Assembly (NCBI GenBank): GCA_030737835.1
Contig: JAUJYN010000038.1
Location: forward strand, 744,001 to 808,000
From: Acorus gramineus
Lineage: Eukaryota > Streptophyta > Magnoliopsida > Acorales > Acoraceae
DNA: 64,000 nucleotides
Direction of reading: 5' to 3'
The translations under genes were made by a program, and so were the position numbers. Position 1 is the stretch's first letter; each line of letters begins with the position of its first letter. This document shows, in pieces, positions 24,490 through 33,687 of this stretch. The notes below the pieces were generated by a model. It had not been told where the DNA came from and searched no databases. It saw nothing but the letters and a program-made list of their open reading frames with translations.

Positions 24490-25130
24490 GTGGTTGATTG
24501 GGTTAAGGAAGCCGGGTTTTAGCTGTCCTGGCAGTGAGTTTCCATCAGTAGGTACCGCCGATGCAGTCGGAGGGGTACTGAATTTGGGAGTATGCTAGGT
24601 AGGGGCTACCCGGTAAGAGGTTATTGAATGGTGTCGCGAGCGTGGAATCGCTCTCCCCTTCGTCGGATCCGCGTAGTACAGCCCCGGCGTTAGACAGGCT
24701 CCCGGTCAGAGGACCAGGCGAGCTACGGAGCGGGGAGAGGCTACCGGTGGACCAGGGGTAGAGAGCAGTCTAAGTCTCTCCCAAAGTCCCAAAATGTCTC
24801 CTTTCGGGAGTGAGGGTGTGGATGAGGCGAAGACGGGTCGCTCGTGACCAAATTGTTGTTAGACCGATCCCGATGATGTTGGGTCCGGTCTTGTGATGGA
24901 TGTTGAAGGATATCGATGGGTGATTATCTAGATGTAGATGATCCAGTGGGGTTAACAGTGTTCTTTAAGAGTGATGTCTTCTTCCAGACTTCCTACTCTG
25001 GATGAGGGGCCTTGCAGGGTCAGCGTTGAGACCCGGGCTAGGGTGCTCCGTGTTCCTTGTTTGGTTGTCGGGGTATCCTATATCGGGACCTCATGGTACC
25101 CTGTCAGGGTTTCTTTTCCCAGTCAAGGAC
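24490..25130 (+). other. LTR-derived non-coding insert inside the internal region
   Basis: Non-coding, yet it carries LTR hallmarks: GGATCCGCGTAG..GCGTTAGACAGG, GAGAGGCTACCGGTGGACCA, and at about 25009-25120 the module GACCCGGGCTAGGGTGCTCC..TTGTTTGGTTGTCGGGG. The same insert is in the element 39110-49139 (about 43370-44000, reversed) and partly at 61151-61265. The part around 24780-24960 matches the solo LTR 8961-12643. It stands where protease and the RT palm should be. Confidence 0.75.
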
Positions 25131-25149
25131 TACCTTAGAAGCATCAAAT

Positions 25150-25560
25150 TGACGGTGGGTTAAGTGCGAGTTTTGGTTGGAGATTTGGGCCTTTTGGGCT
25201 GGTTGAATTTTTGGTTAAGGCGTATCTGTGGACCCGGGTAAGACGCTTGCTATGTCGAATTGGCGTAGGCCGTCGAACCCCGCAAGGATTCGGAGCTTCC
25301 GGAGTTTGGCGAGTTATTGCAGGAGGTTTGACGAGGGATTCTCGAAGATAGCTGTTCCTCTTAACCGCCTCACTCGGAAGGATATCCGGTTCGAGTGGTC
25401 CCCCGTTTTGCGAGGGGAGCTTCCTGGAGTTTACTCGGAGGCTCACCTCAGCGCCAGTTCTTACCTTTCCGTTTGGGAGGGGTGGGTTCGCAGTTTGCTC
25501 CGATGCATCGCGGTTGGGTGTGGTGATGCATTCGATCGGGATCGGGTGCGTCCTATTGCA
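25150..25560 (+). pseudogene. Decayed RT thumb / RNase H start of pol
   Basis: Reads [45 protein letters not shown], then frameshifted SAPVL- and FAV-like sequence. The intact equivalent is at 61322-61852. The palm with the YxDD motif is absent. Sequence from 25560 to about 27120 shows no clear protein similarity. Confidence 0.72.
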
Positions 25561-27128
25561 GCTAAGTGGGCGATCGCTAGTGGACAGGGTTCCATAGTGG
25601 CATCTGGAGTCGCCTCGATAAATCATTGTGTTGTAGCTGCTCGGTTGAGGCCAGAGCCCTGTGAGGTGCTCCCAGATCCTATGCTTGTTGGTGCGCCCAT
25701 ATGGCAGATATAGCGGGCTTGGGAGGCTACCAGGTGGAGGCCACACCGGGAGAGTGCTGCTAAATGATGGCGAGAGCGTGGACTCCCCGTGATGAATTTG
25801 CCCATGGAGTGCAGGATGCCGGAATTCCGATGGTGGTAGATGAGCGGCCTATCTCTGGTGGCATGTAAGCACAGTTTCGGATACTGTTGCGTTTTGCCCC
25901 GCATCGGTCGCAATTAAGGAGGCGCGATGCTAGCGTTCGTGATGGGACTCAACCGCCTATCAGATTGATGACGTCGCATAGGCATTGTCGAGATTCGGTG
26001 ACCCCTTATTGCGTGTCTTGAGGATTAAGTGCGGTTGAGCGGCTTACCTAGTGTGTAAGTGTTATCATGAGCGCCAGCCACGCTCGAGGAGCAGAATCCG
26101 AACTTGATTGTTCATGGAGTTGTTTTGATCTCCCCGTGGAGGTTGAAGATCAAATTACCTTTGCCGCGAATGGATGATCTATTTGACCAGCTCTGAGAGC
26201 GAGTGTCTGCTGTTAGATCGATCTTCGCACAAGGGTACCACAAGATGGAGATCCGAGAGTTGGACGTCCCGTAGATGGCCTTTCGTGACCGTTCAGGCAC
26301 TACGAGTTTTAAGTACTGCCGTCGGGGTTGACGAATGCGCCGGATGCCTTCGTGGATCTCAAAAGTTTATTGGGCCTCTGTGGACTACCTTAGGGTAGTC
26401 TTCATAGAGATTGCTGGGGTATGATGAAAAGGTGATGTGAGTGACCTTGTTTCCCCAGGCTGGCATGCCCTCAGGCAAAGTTTGATAATCATCGTTGAGT
26501 GGAAAGCGTCAGTCCATCGAGATTCCTCAGTGGACGTGGAGTGGGTTATCAGGGATTGTTGGGGACTCGCAAATGTCACGTCCGGGTCACGACACAGTCT
26601 AGGTGGTCATTGACCGACTGACTAAGTCCGCGCTTCCCTCCCTATCGGACTGAAGGAGTCTCTGGGCGCCTCGACGTGGGTTTTCACCTTCGCGATTGTT
26701 CGTCTTCATGGCACTCCAGTCGGCACTATTTCGGTTGAGACGCGAGGGGTACTTTGAGGCTGTGGCGCAGCCTTTGGCGCAAGCCTCCATTTAAGTGCAG
26801 CGTTTCATCGTCGATGGGCAGCCAGTTAAAGAGGACGATTCAGACCTTGGAGGACATGCTAATTGCCTGCGTGCTTGAGGATGAGGGCAGTTGGGTGAGG
26901 CACCACCCGTTTGTTGGGGTATGCCTGCAAGCGACTGCCATTCGAGCACCTGGATGGATCTGTGAAGGGCACTCTACAGGCGCAGCTTCATACCTCCGTT
27001 ATGTTGGGACGGTTGAGGAGCGCCAGTTAGAGGGGCTACGCAGGTCATCGTCGCCAGAAGCTTACCTTCGGGTTTGGCGACCATGTTTCGTGGTGGTGTC
27101 TTGGTTTAAGGGCACCCTCTGTTTTGAC

Positions 27129-27520
27129 GTTCGGGGCAAGCTGAGTTTGCTCTTTAATGGGATATTTTCTCGTCATTGAGTGGATCGGGGAGGTGGCTTG
27201 TCAAGTAGCCTTTCCCCCACCGCTGGCTTATGCCCATGACGTCATCCTTGTCTCGTAGCTGAGGCGATGTGTCCGCGATCCTGCTCACGTCATCCCGTTC
27301 GAGCCGTTGTCTTCGAGCCGGACCGTCATTCGTGGAGCAGTCGATTGTGATCATGGACCGCCGCGTGAAGAGGCTCCGCACCAAGACCGTCCAGTTGGTC
27401 GAGGTGCGATGGCAGCACCGTTCCGGTGTTAAGGACACTTGGGAGCTCGTGGAGGCCAGGTTCGACGCGTATCCGCATCTTTCCCCTCCTAGATGTTTTT
27501 GGCGAATTTTGGGGACAAAA
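27129..27520 (+). pseudogene. Decayed integrase C-terminus with chromodomain
   Basis: Nucleotide sequence closely parallels 62440-62801. It retains DPAHVIPFEP-like sequence, RRVKRLRTKTVQLVEVRWQHRSG and a YPHL-type end, but has stops and frameshifts. A chromodomain after integrase, joined by LRTKTxxLVKVxW, is characteristic of the Tekay/Del chromoviruses. Chromodomains steer integration toward particular chromatin. Confidence 0.72.
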
Positions 27521-27539
27521 TTTCCTAAGGGGGGAATAA

Positions 27540-30500
27540 TGTTATATATGTGTCACTTTTAACCTGTTGATAACCGTTAGAGCGTTCTGGCAGTTTTCGG
27601 TTTTTACCGGTTTTTCGATCGGAACCGCTTATTTTTGGACTGTTAGCAATTGTCCTGAGCTAGAGGACTCCGATTGAAAATCTAACTGCATATTTGGTGT
27701 CCTGGTGTCATTTTATGCCTCCCACGAAAATTTCATCGAATTCTAGCATCGTTTGCAAAAATTTCGCAGTTCCGGGGCGTATCCGGGTTTTTAAGTGACT
27801 TGTTCATAAAAGGAAATCAAATAAATCAAAAATTACTATTCATCGTCTCTCCCGACGTGATCCCTCTCTCCTCTCTCTCGTTTTTCACCCTTTCAAGCCC
27901 CCTAGACCCCTCAAAATCAAAAACCTAAAACACGAGAAGTGTAGATCGGGTCCCGATCTACACTCCGGTGTTTTTAAATCCCCGTTCCGGCGAGTTTTGC
28001 CACTCCGTCCCCCTCTCTCTCTCCTCTGTTTCGAGCCAAATCGAGGGCCGTGATAGATCGGGGCGTGGGAAAGCCTTTGAGGAAGGTTTCGGCGCGCGGA
28101 GAGCGTCCGGACTTCGCTCCCTCCCCTCGGTAAGCCTTCTTTCCCTCCTTTTTCTTGCTTAGATGAATGCTAGGGAGGGGTTTTTGTGTTTGGGGGTGGT
28201 CGGCGGCTGTGGGGGTCGTCGGAGGGCGGTCGGGGGTGGTTGGAAGGTGGTTTGGGTGGTCTCGGGCAGTGGTGGTGGCGCTCGGGCAGCGGCAGGTCGT
28301 CCGGGCCGAGCAGCAGCAGCAGCAGCGACCCCAGGCGGCGCCAGGTCGGGTGCGCGCGGGCAGGCGCGCGTGCGTGCGCGGGCGCGCGGCGTGCGCGCGA
28401 GGGCGCGCGGGCCTGGTGCAGGGCGCCGGTGCTGGGCGAGCAGGGGCTGGTCTGGGCGCTGGTCTGGGCGCGCGCGGAGGTGCTGGGCGCGCGCGGAGGT
28501 GCTGGGCGCGCGAGGTGCTGGCGGAGGTGCTGGCGGAGGTGCGTGGCGGTGCGCGGAGGCCGCGGCGAGGCCGTGGCGGTACGCGGAGGCTGCGGCGAGG
28601 CCGTGGCGGTGCGCGGAGGGCGCGGTGAGGCCGCGGTGGTGCGCGCGAAGCGCGGCGAGGTGCGGCGAGGTGCGTGCGAGGTGCGCGCGAGGTGCGGCAA
28701 GGCGTGCGAGGTGCGTGCGAGGTGCGCGCGAGGTGCGGCAAGGCGTGCGAGGTGCGCGCGAGGTGCGGCAAGGTGTGTGAGGTGCGTGCGAGGTGTGCGC
28801 GAGGTGCGGCAAGGTGGCGGAGGTGCGCGCGGGGTGCGCGCGAGGCGGGGCACTGCGTGCGGGGGCGCGCGGGGTGCTCGCGGACCGGCGCAAGGCGTGC
28901 GGGGCCCGCGGCGGCGCGTCCGGGCAGTCGGGTGGTTGCCGTGCGGGCGGTGGCCGGCCGTGCGGGTGGTTGCCGGGGGCCGTGCGGGTGGTTGCCGAGG
29001 CCGCGGGTAGTTGTTGGGGAGGTGTTGGATGCTTGTTGTGGGTTTTGGGGTGGTTATGTATGTATTTAATGATAATTGTGGATTAATACTAACCAGTGAA
29101 TGTCTGTCTTGCAGATCTAGACGGACGGTCGCGCGTCGACCCAGATACTGGTGAGTGGGACAATCCAACCCAGTAGAGAGGTGTTATACGCACTTGGGCG
29201 TATACCGACCTCTCCTGGGGCGACATGGATTATATTAACCTGTAATAACATGTATTGCATGTGAGCATGATGAAAATGTAGAATGCATGCTACCCTAGAC
29301 TCTGTATGTTAGGGACTTACACCCTTAGGATACGTGTAAGAGCCATGCATCATGCCTCCTGTTTTCATGATAGGAAGCCTTGGCCTATGCATGCATCCTA
29401 CTAGTTTATTTATTAAATTAAATTAAATACTAGTGTGTTAGATTCATGCCCATGATAATATGGATTGTATAATTAATAGCATGCTTAGAGAATGTTATAG
29501 GGGAGGGGCCTAGCGAGGACAGCGGTGAGACCCGTGTTAGGGTACTCCGTGTTCCTTGCATGGTTGGCGGGTTGTCCCACATCGGGACTCCAGGTTACCC
29601 TCCCCAGGTCTCTTTTCCTCATATTATTCTGTATGTTCCCCGCATCTTGGATATGCGCCCTGGAGGGAATTCTGATGAATTCATGGCACTATAGAGAATA
29701 TTATAACCTCGGGGTTATAATATATGTTTCCCCGCATCTTGGTTATGCGCGCTGGTGGAATTCTGAGGAATTCGAGACATTAGAGTGATAGACTTGTGCT
29801 GTCAGCGGATCCGAGTGGATCATATGCGATGGATAGGCCGTTCTGTTCCCTTCGTTGGATCCGAGTAGGAACTCCTCAGCGTTAGACAGGCTATCCTGAC
29901 AGAGGGCTCCCATCAGTAGGCACCTCCTGATCTTGGACTCGGACTGTGCTGAATGTGGGAGTAGACCAGGTAAGCTACGGTGTGGAGGAGAGGCTACCGG
30001 TGGACCAAGGGCGACCAACAGCCTAGTCAGTCCCAAAATCCTATGTCACCTTTGGAAAGGTGAGGGTGAGGGTGTAGTGGGTTGTCGATGAGCGACCCAC
30101 TGGTTTTGTTTATGAATGTTTATCAGTCCCAAAATCCTATGTCACCTTTGGAAAGGTGAGGGTGAGGGTGTAGTGGGTCGGCGATAAGCGACCCGCTGGT
30201 CTTGTTTATTGATGATAGTTAGTCCCAAAATCCTGAGTCCCCTGTTGAGGGGTAAGGGTGAGGGTATGATCTGGATTGGATAAATGGTTATGTTGTTCCT
30301 GCCCCTTTGAGGCGGGATGAATGGCTGGATTAATAGGTTGTGGTCAATATTGTCTGTGATGCATGGGTTGTGCCGTTCACTGAGCGTGTGGCTCACCCCT
30401 CGCATATGTTTTTCCCCAGTTGCCACTGAGCTGGAGCTGGAGCCGGAGCAGCAGTTGGAGCTTTCCGAGGGATTTCTTCAGTAGCGGAGCAGCGCTACGT

Positions 30501-30827
30501 CCGCGAGTACCAGAGGCTATCAGCATCCCTTTCCTTGGCTGTATGTATTGGATTTCCGTGCTGAGCACGTGTTGTATATATTCAGTTGTTATTTGTATAT
30601 ATTGGCTCTCACAGGACAGATGATTGTGTATCGAGTCTGTAGTATGTTTTATTTACAGACTCAGTCTTTTGCTTCCGCATTAGGTGTATATATCATGTCA
30701 GCTTCTTGTCATTGTGTGTCATTCTGTTTATTGTGTATGATATATATTGTTGACCTCCTGTGTAGGTTTCTGATATGATATGTATACATTTGCCGCGTCC
30801 CGGGGTTGGCCGCCCTGGGGCGTGACA
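27540..30827 (+). repeat. 3' LTR of the young element
   Basis: Starts after the polypurine tract at TGTTATATATGTG and ends CGTGACA. Compared with the 5' LTR it lacks one 41-bp repeat unit and has isolated substitutions, for example around the CAG run (28308-28327) and at 29588. Palindrome 27939-27963; micro-ORF exons 29115-29150 and 30420-30484. Confidence 0.92.
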
Positions 30828-30862
30828 ATAACTACTTATCATATTGAAACTTTTGTTAACAG

Positions 30863-31378
30863 GGGGGAGTTACACAGAACATTACCGAGGTGCTTGCAAG
30901 GGGGTTGGTCTTATACCCCAACTGCGATGAGTGGGATCGTATAATTGCTGTGGCACGTGACTATGCAGAGGCGATGATGGGAGACAGGGGACAACCTTCG
31001 AGTACCTCCAGTGCATCTACAGATGCTGATGATTCTGAGGATGTCGTAGATGATAGTTTCGCTCACACCGAATTCACAATTGATGAGTTCTTCAATGATG
31101 TACGACTCGATGCAGAAATCGATGAGCAGCCACAACAACCAGCCCCAGCTCCTGATCGAGCTCCACAGATGACACTCCAGACATATACTCGTGGACCACG
31201 CAGGGTTTGGTGTACTTCTACTACTGTCAGTCGGGGATCGGGCGAACAATTTACCACTCCACCACAATCAGGTGTGCCGCCATCCACAGCAACTGACGTA
31301 CCCTCTTCATCAGCTTCATCAGCACCTCCTGCTCCGAGAAAAGCTAAAAAGAAAGGACTTATGAAAATATTTGGATGA
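30863..31378 (+). pseudogene. Last exon of the PMD reading frame in the MULE
   Basis: Follows an acceptor (TTGTTAACAG) and joins the exon ending at 20702 once the retrotransposon is removed. Reads VTQNITEVLARGLVLYP, CDEWDRIIAVARDYAEAMMG, a Ser/Asp-rich stretch, a Pro-rich linker and a basic end PRKAKKKGLMKIFG with a TGA. The open frame here contrasts with the broken upstream exons. The basic tail could act as a nuclear signal, which is inference. Confidence 0.75.
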
Positions 31379-31676
31379 TTGTATTTATGGGATGTAAGAC
31401 ATGTTTATTATATTTATGCATTTTCATTTGTGTTTATTGTATTTATGTATTTTCATTGGTGTTTAGAAACAGGAGTCAAGTGATTATAATGGATTTATGC
31501 AAATATCAATGCATTTTTATTATATTTATGCATGTTCAAGCAGGAATTTTTATACAGGTGAGATAACGAACAATCTATACAACCAAAAAAAAAAAATTAA
31601 GATGAAAAACGGATTATATACAATCCATCTCCAGGAGACTCGTCTCCAGTGTAAATTCCCAATAAAGGGGTGATTT

Positions 31677-31714
31677 ACACTGGAGATGGATTATATATAA
31701 TCCATCTCCAGTGT
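31677..31714. repeat. Subterminal perfect 38-nt palindrome, right end of MULE
   Basis: Eighteen-base arms starting ACACTGGAGATGGATTAT around AT, with all pairs matching. It mirrors the left-end palindrome 8298-8335. A further hairpin-like copy lies at about 31612-31645. Confidence 0.82.
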
Positions 31715-31739
31715 AAATGGGGCAGATACGGGTTACAAC

Positions 31740-31838
31740 AGTGTAAAATTGCAGCGGGGTTAGTTTTTGCAAATATTCGGGTGGCGGGGCTATTTTTGTA
31801 AATATTCAATTTTTAGGGGCTAAAAGTGCTAATTACCC
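31740..31838 (-). repeat. Right terminal inverted repeat of the MULE
   Basis: Inverse of 8204-8302, ending GTGCTAATTACCC, directly followed by the second copy of the 9-bp target duplication (31839-31847). Confidence 0.88.
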
Positions 31839-31938
31839 TAATATTAATATTATTTTCTTTGGTAGTTTGGCAAAAGGTTGTGTGGAAGATTTTGACCGAC
31901 CCATCTGTAGCCGGCTTCCAGCTCTATAAAAAAGGATA

Positions 31939-32472
31939 GGGAAAAATGCATGTCCCCCATGAAAGTTTGCTATTCATATCTACCTCTTTTTTTTTTTTTC
32001 TTTCTTTCTAAAAATCCATATAACCTCATATTTTTAGCATTGGTTAAACAAATGCTTTTTTGAGTTAAACTGCTATCTATTTTTAAATAATATTTTAAAA
32101 ATATTTTATTATTTAATGGTGCTATGAATTCTTATATTCCATATAACCCCTTGATATTTTTGAAAAATCCAAAGAAGTCCCTACAAATGATCAAATGCCC
32201 CAGTTTGCAACCACCCACTAAATTACTTCTCTTTCGACCATTGGGAGGGTATGGGTGAAATAGTCGGGTGAGGGTATGGATGAAAGTGACAGGGGTAATA
32301 TCATAATTTAACCATGTGTAGTTAATTTAACTACAACATTGTTTATGGGTGTTAACAGCAAGGGAGCATATCAATTTAAGCAATACAGTTAGGGGGTTAT
32401 ATGGATTTAAAAAAAAGAGAGGAATGGATATGGATATCGGTCAACTTTTAGGGGAGTATTTGCATTTTTCCC
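31939..32472. mobile_element. 534-bp non-autonomous Mutator-type MITE
   Basis: Starts GGGAAAAATGCATG and ends CATTTTTCCC as an inverted repeat of about 50 bp with mismatches. The flanking 9-mers are AAAAGGATA (31930-31938) and AAAAGGAAA (32473-32481), 8 of 9 identical. AT-rich and without coding capacity. Confidence 0.6.
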
Positions 32473-32734
32473 AAAAGGAAAAGGATAATGTTATGTAAAG
32501 TATACATCATTTATACAAACTTTTTTCGGTCCTAATTTTAGTCCATACATGCTTTGATTTTTTTTTAAAAATCATATACATCATTTAATGAGTCATATAT
32601 TTTTGTAAAAAATAAATTATATACTTCAATAAATTATATGGATTCACTTATAGAAAATGTGAAAAATTGCTAACGAGGGATGTCTTGATAATGTCAGTGA
32701 CGCGAATAAGATATATGAATTAACCACATAACTT

Positions 32735-33330
32735 CTTGCATGCTAAATCCAAGTCTTTCAAACAAATTAATGCTTCAATAATGTCTTCACTTAAATTACT
32801 CCTCTCCTCTAAAATAACATGACCACCTACACTAAACGCAGCTTCTGATGCAACAGTAGAAACTGGAACTCTTAATATATCACGTGCCATGATGGAAAGT
32901 ATATGATACTTTGATTCTTGTGCTTTTTACTATGACAAAATATCAAATTCATTATCATATGTTTCAATGACTGGTTGGTTAAGATAATGTTGTAAATCAT
33001 ATGAGCTCGAAGTAGAAGAAGAACTAGATATAAGTCTTCTACAAAGTTCTACAAGAGAGGTGGATGAAGAGCTCAAAGATTGCATTGTATTTACTGTTTG
33101 ATCTACACCTACTATTATTTTATAATGTTCATGTAATTTAAATAATTAAGATTTTATAAAATTAATATTAGTTTGAAGTGTATCATATATCATCATTATA
33201 TATAACACTTAACCATCATTCTAATGCATCAATTTTTTAATCTAGGATCTAAAATAATAGCAAAAGAATATATCAAAGGCATAGTTCCCAATATTTATCA
33301 AATTTTGTTTTTATTAGAAGTAAAACATTA
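32735..33330 (-). pseudogene. hAT-family transposase relic
   Basis: Minus-strand translation gives the hAT C-terminal dimerisation motif: ARDILRVPVSTVASEAAFS, then ILEERSNLSEDIIEALIC (about 32930-32745). Upstream (about 33315-33260) it gives FDKYW..LCL and ILDPR-like pieces of the preceding conserved block. Stops and gaps interrupt the frame and I found no terminal repeats, so this is a fragment of an RICESLEEPER-like transposase. Confidence 0.7.
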
Positions 33331-33687
33331 TAAAAAATATCATTAGTATAGATAACTCTCTGCTCACAAACAAGTGATGATGGAGCCATCATGCGTTTCA
33401 CAATAGCTGAGGTCATTCAATTTGTCACTTCTCTGAAGAAAAAACATAAAATAAAAATAAAATCATTGTCTCCATTTAGAATACAAATGGGATTGTTTTG
33501 AAAACCTAAACCCCACATTTGGGGTGGAGCATAAGTCAAGAATAGAGAAGAATACAAGAGAATAGCCCCAAAAAGCTGTATGTTTTGCATGAATAAACCT
33601 TGATAGCTATGTCTGGATAAACTAGGATAATGTCTGATAACTATTCTAAAAAAATGCTGGAATTGTTTATCAGGGCTTATCTATGCA

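Larger units (their letters stand above)
20758..30827 (+). mobile_element. Young full-length Tekay-like Ty3/gypsy retrotransposon, coding-defective
   Basis: 5' LTR 20758-24086 (3329 bp), 3' LTR 27540-30827 (3288 bp) and internal region 24087-27539. It is flanked by an exact 5-bp target duplication ATAAC (20753-20757 and 30828-30832). The primer site TGGTATCAGAGC (24092-24103) matches the initiator-Met tRNA type, and the polypurine tract AAGGGGGGAA lies just before the 3' LTR. By eye the LTRs differ at only about ten positions plus one 41-bp tandem-repeat unit, so the insertion is recent. Gag is cut to about 80 codons, the protease-to-RT-palm region is replaced by non-coding LTR-derived sequence, and only decayed RT-thumb/RNase H and integrase-C/chromodomain relics remain. 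It must have moved with proteins supplied in trans. It sits in a PMD intron of the MULE. Confidence 0.93.
8204..31838 (+). mobile_element. Mutator-like element (MULE) carrying a transposase and a PMD gene, inflated by three nested retrotransposon insertions
   Basis: Terminal inverted repeats of about 99 bp (8204-8302 and 31740-31838) begin GGGTAATTAGCACTTTTAG. They are flanked by an exact 9-bp target duplication TAATATTAA (8195-8203 and 31839-31847), the Mutator hallmark. Subtracting the solo LTR 8961-12643, the solo LTR 13821-17447 and the element 20758-30827, each with one duplicated 5-bp target site, leaves about 6.2 kb. That remainder codes for a MULE transposase followed by a plant mobile domain protein. 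Both carry stops and frameshifts, so this copy is no longer autonomous. It lies immediately upstream of the 5' end of the L18a-like gene and must have displaced that gene's distal promoter by more than 23 kb. Confidence 0.92.

Noticed and set aside
24205..27500. The young retrotransposon as an autonomous element
   Set aside because: No protease, no YxDD reverse transcriptase palm and no integrase catalytic core can be found in its internal region.
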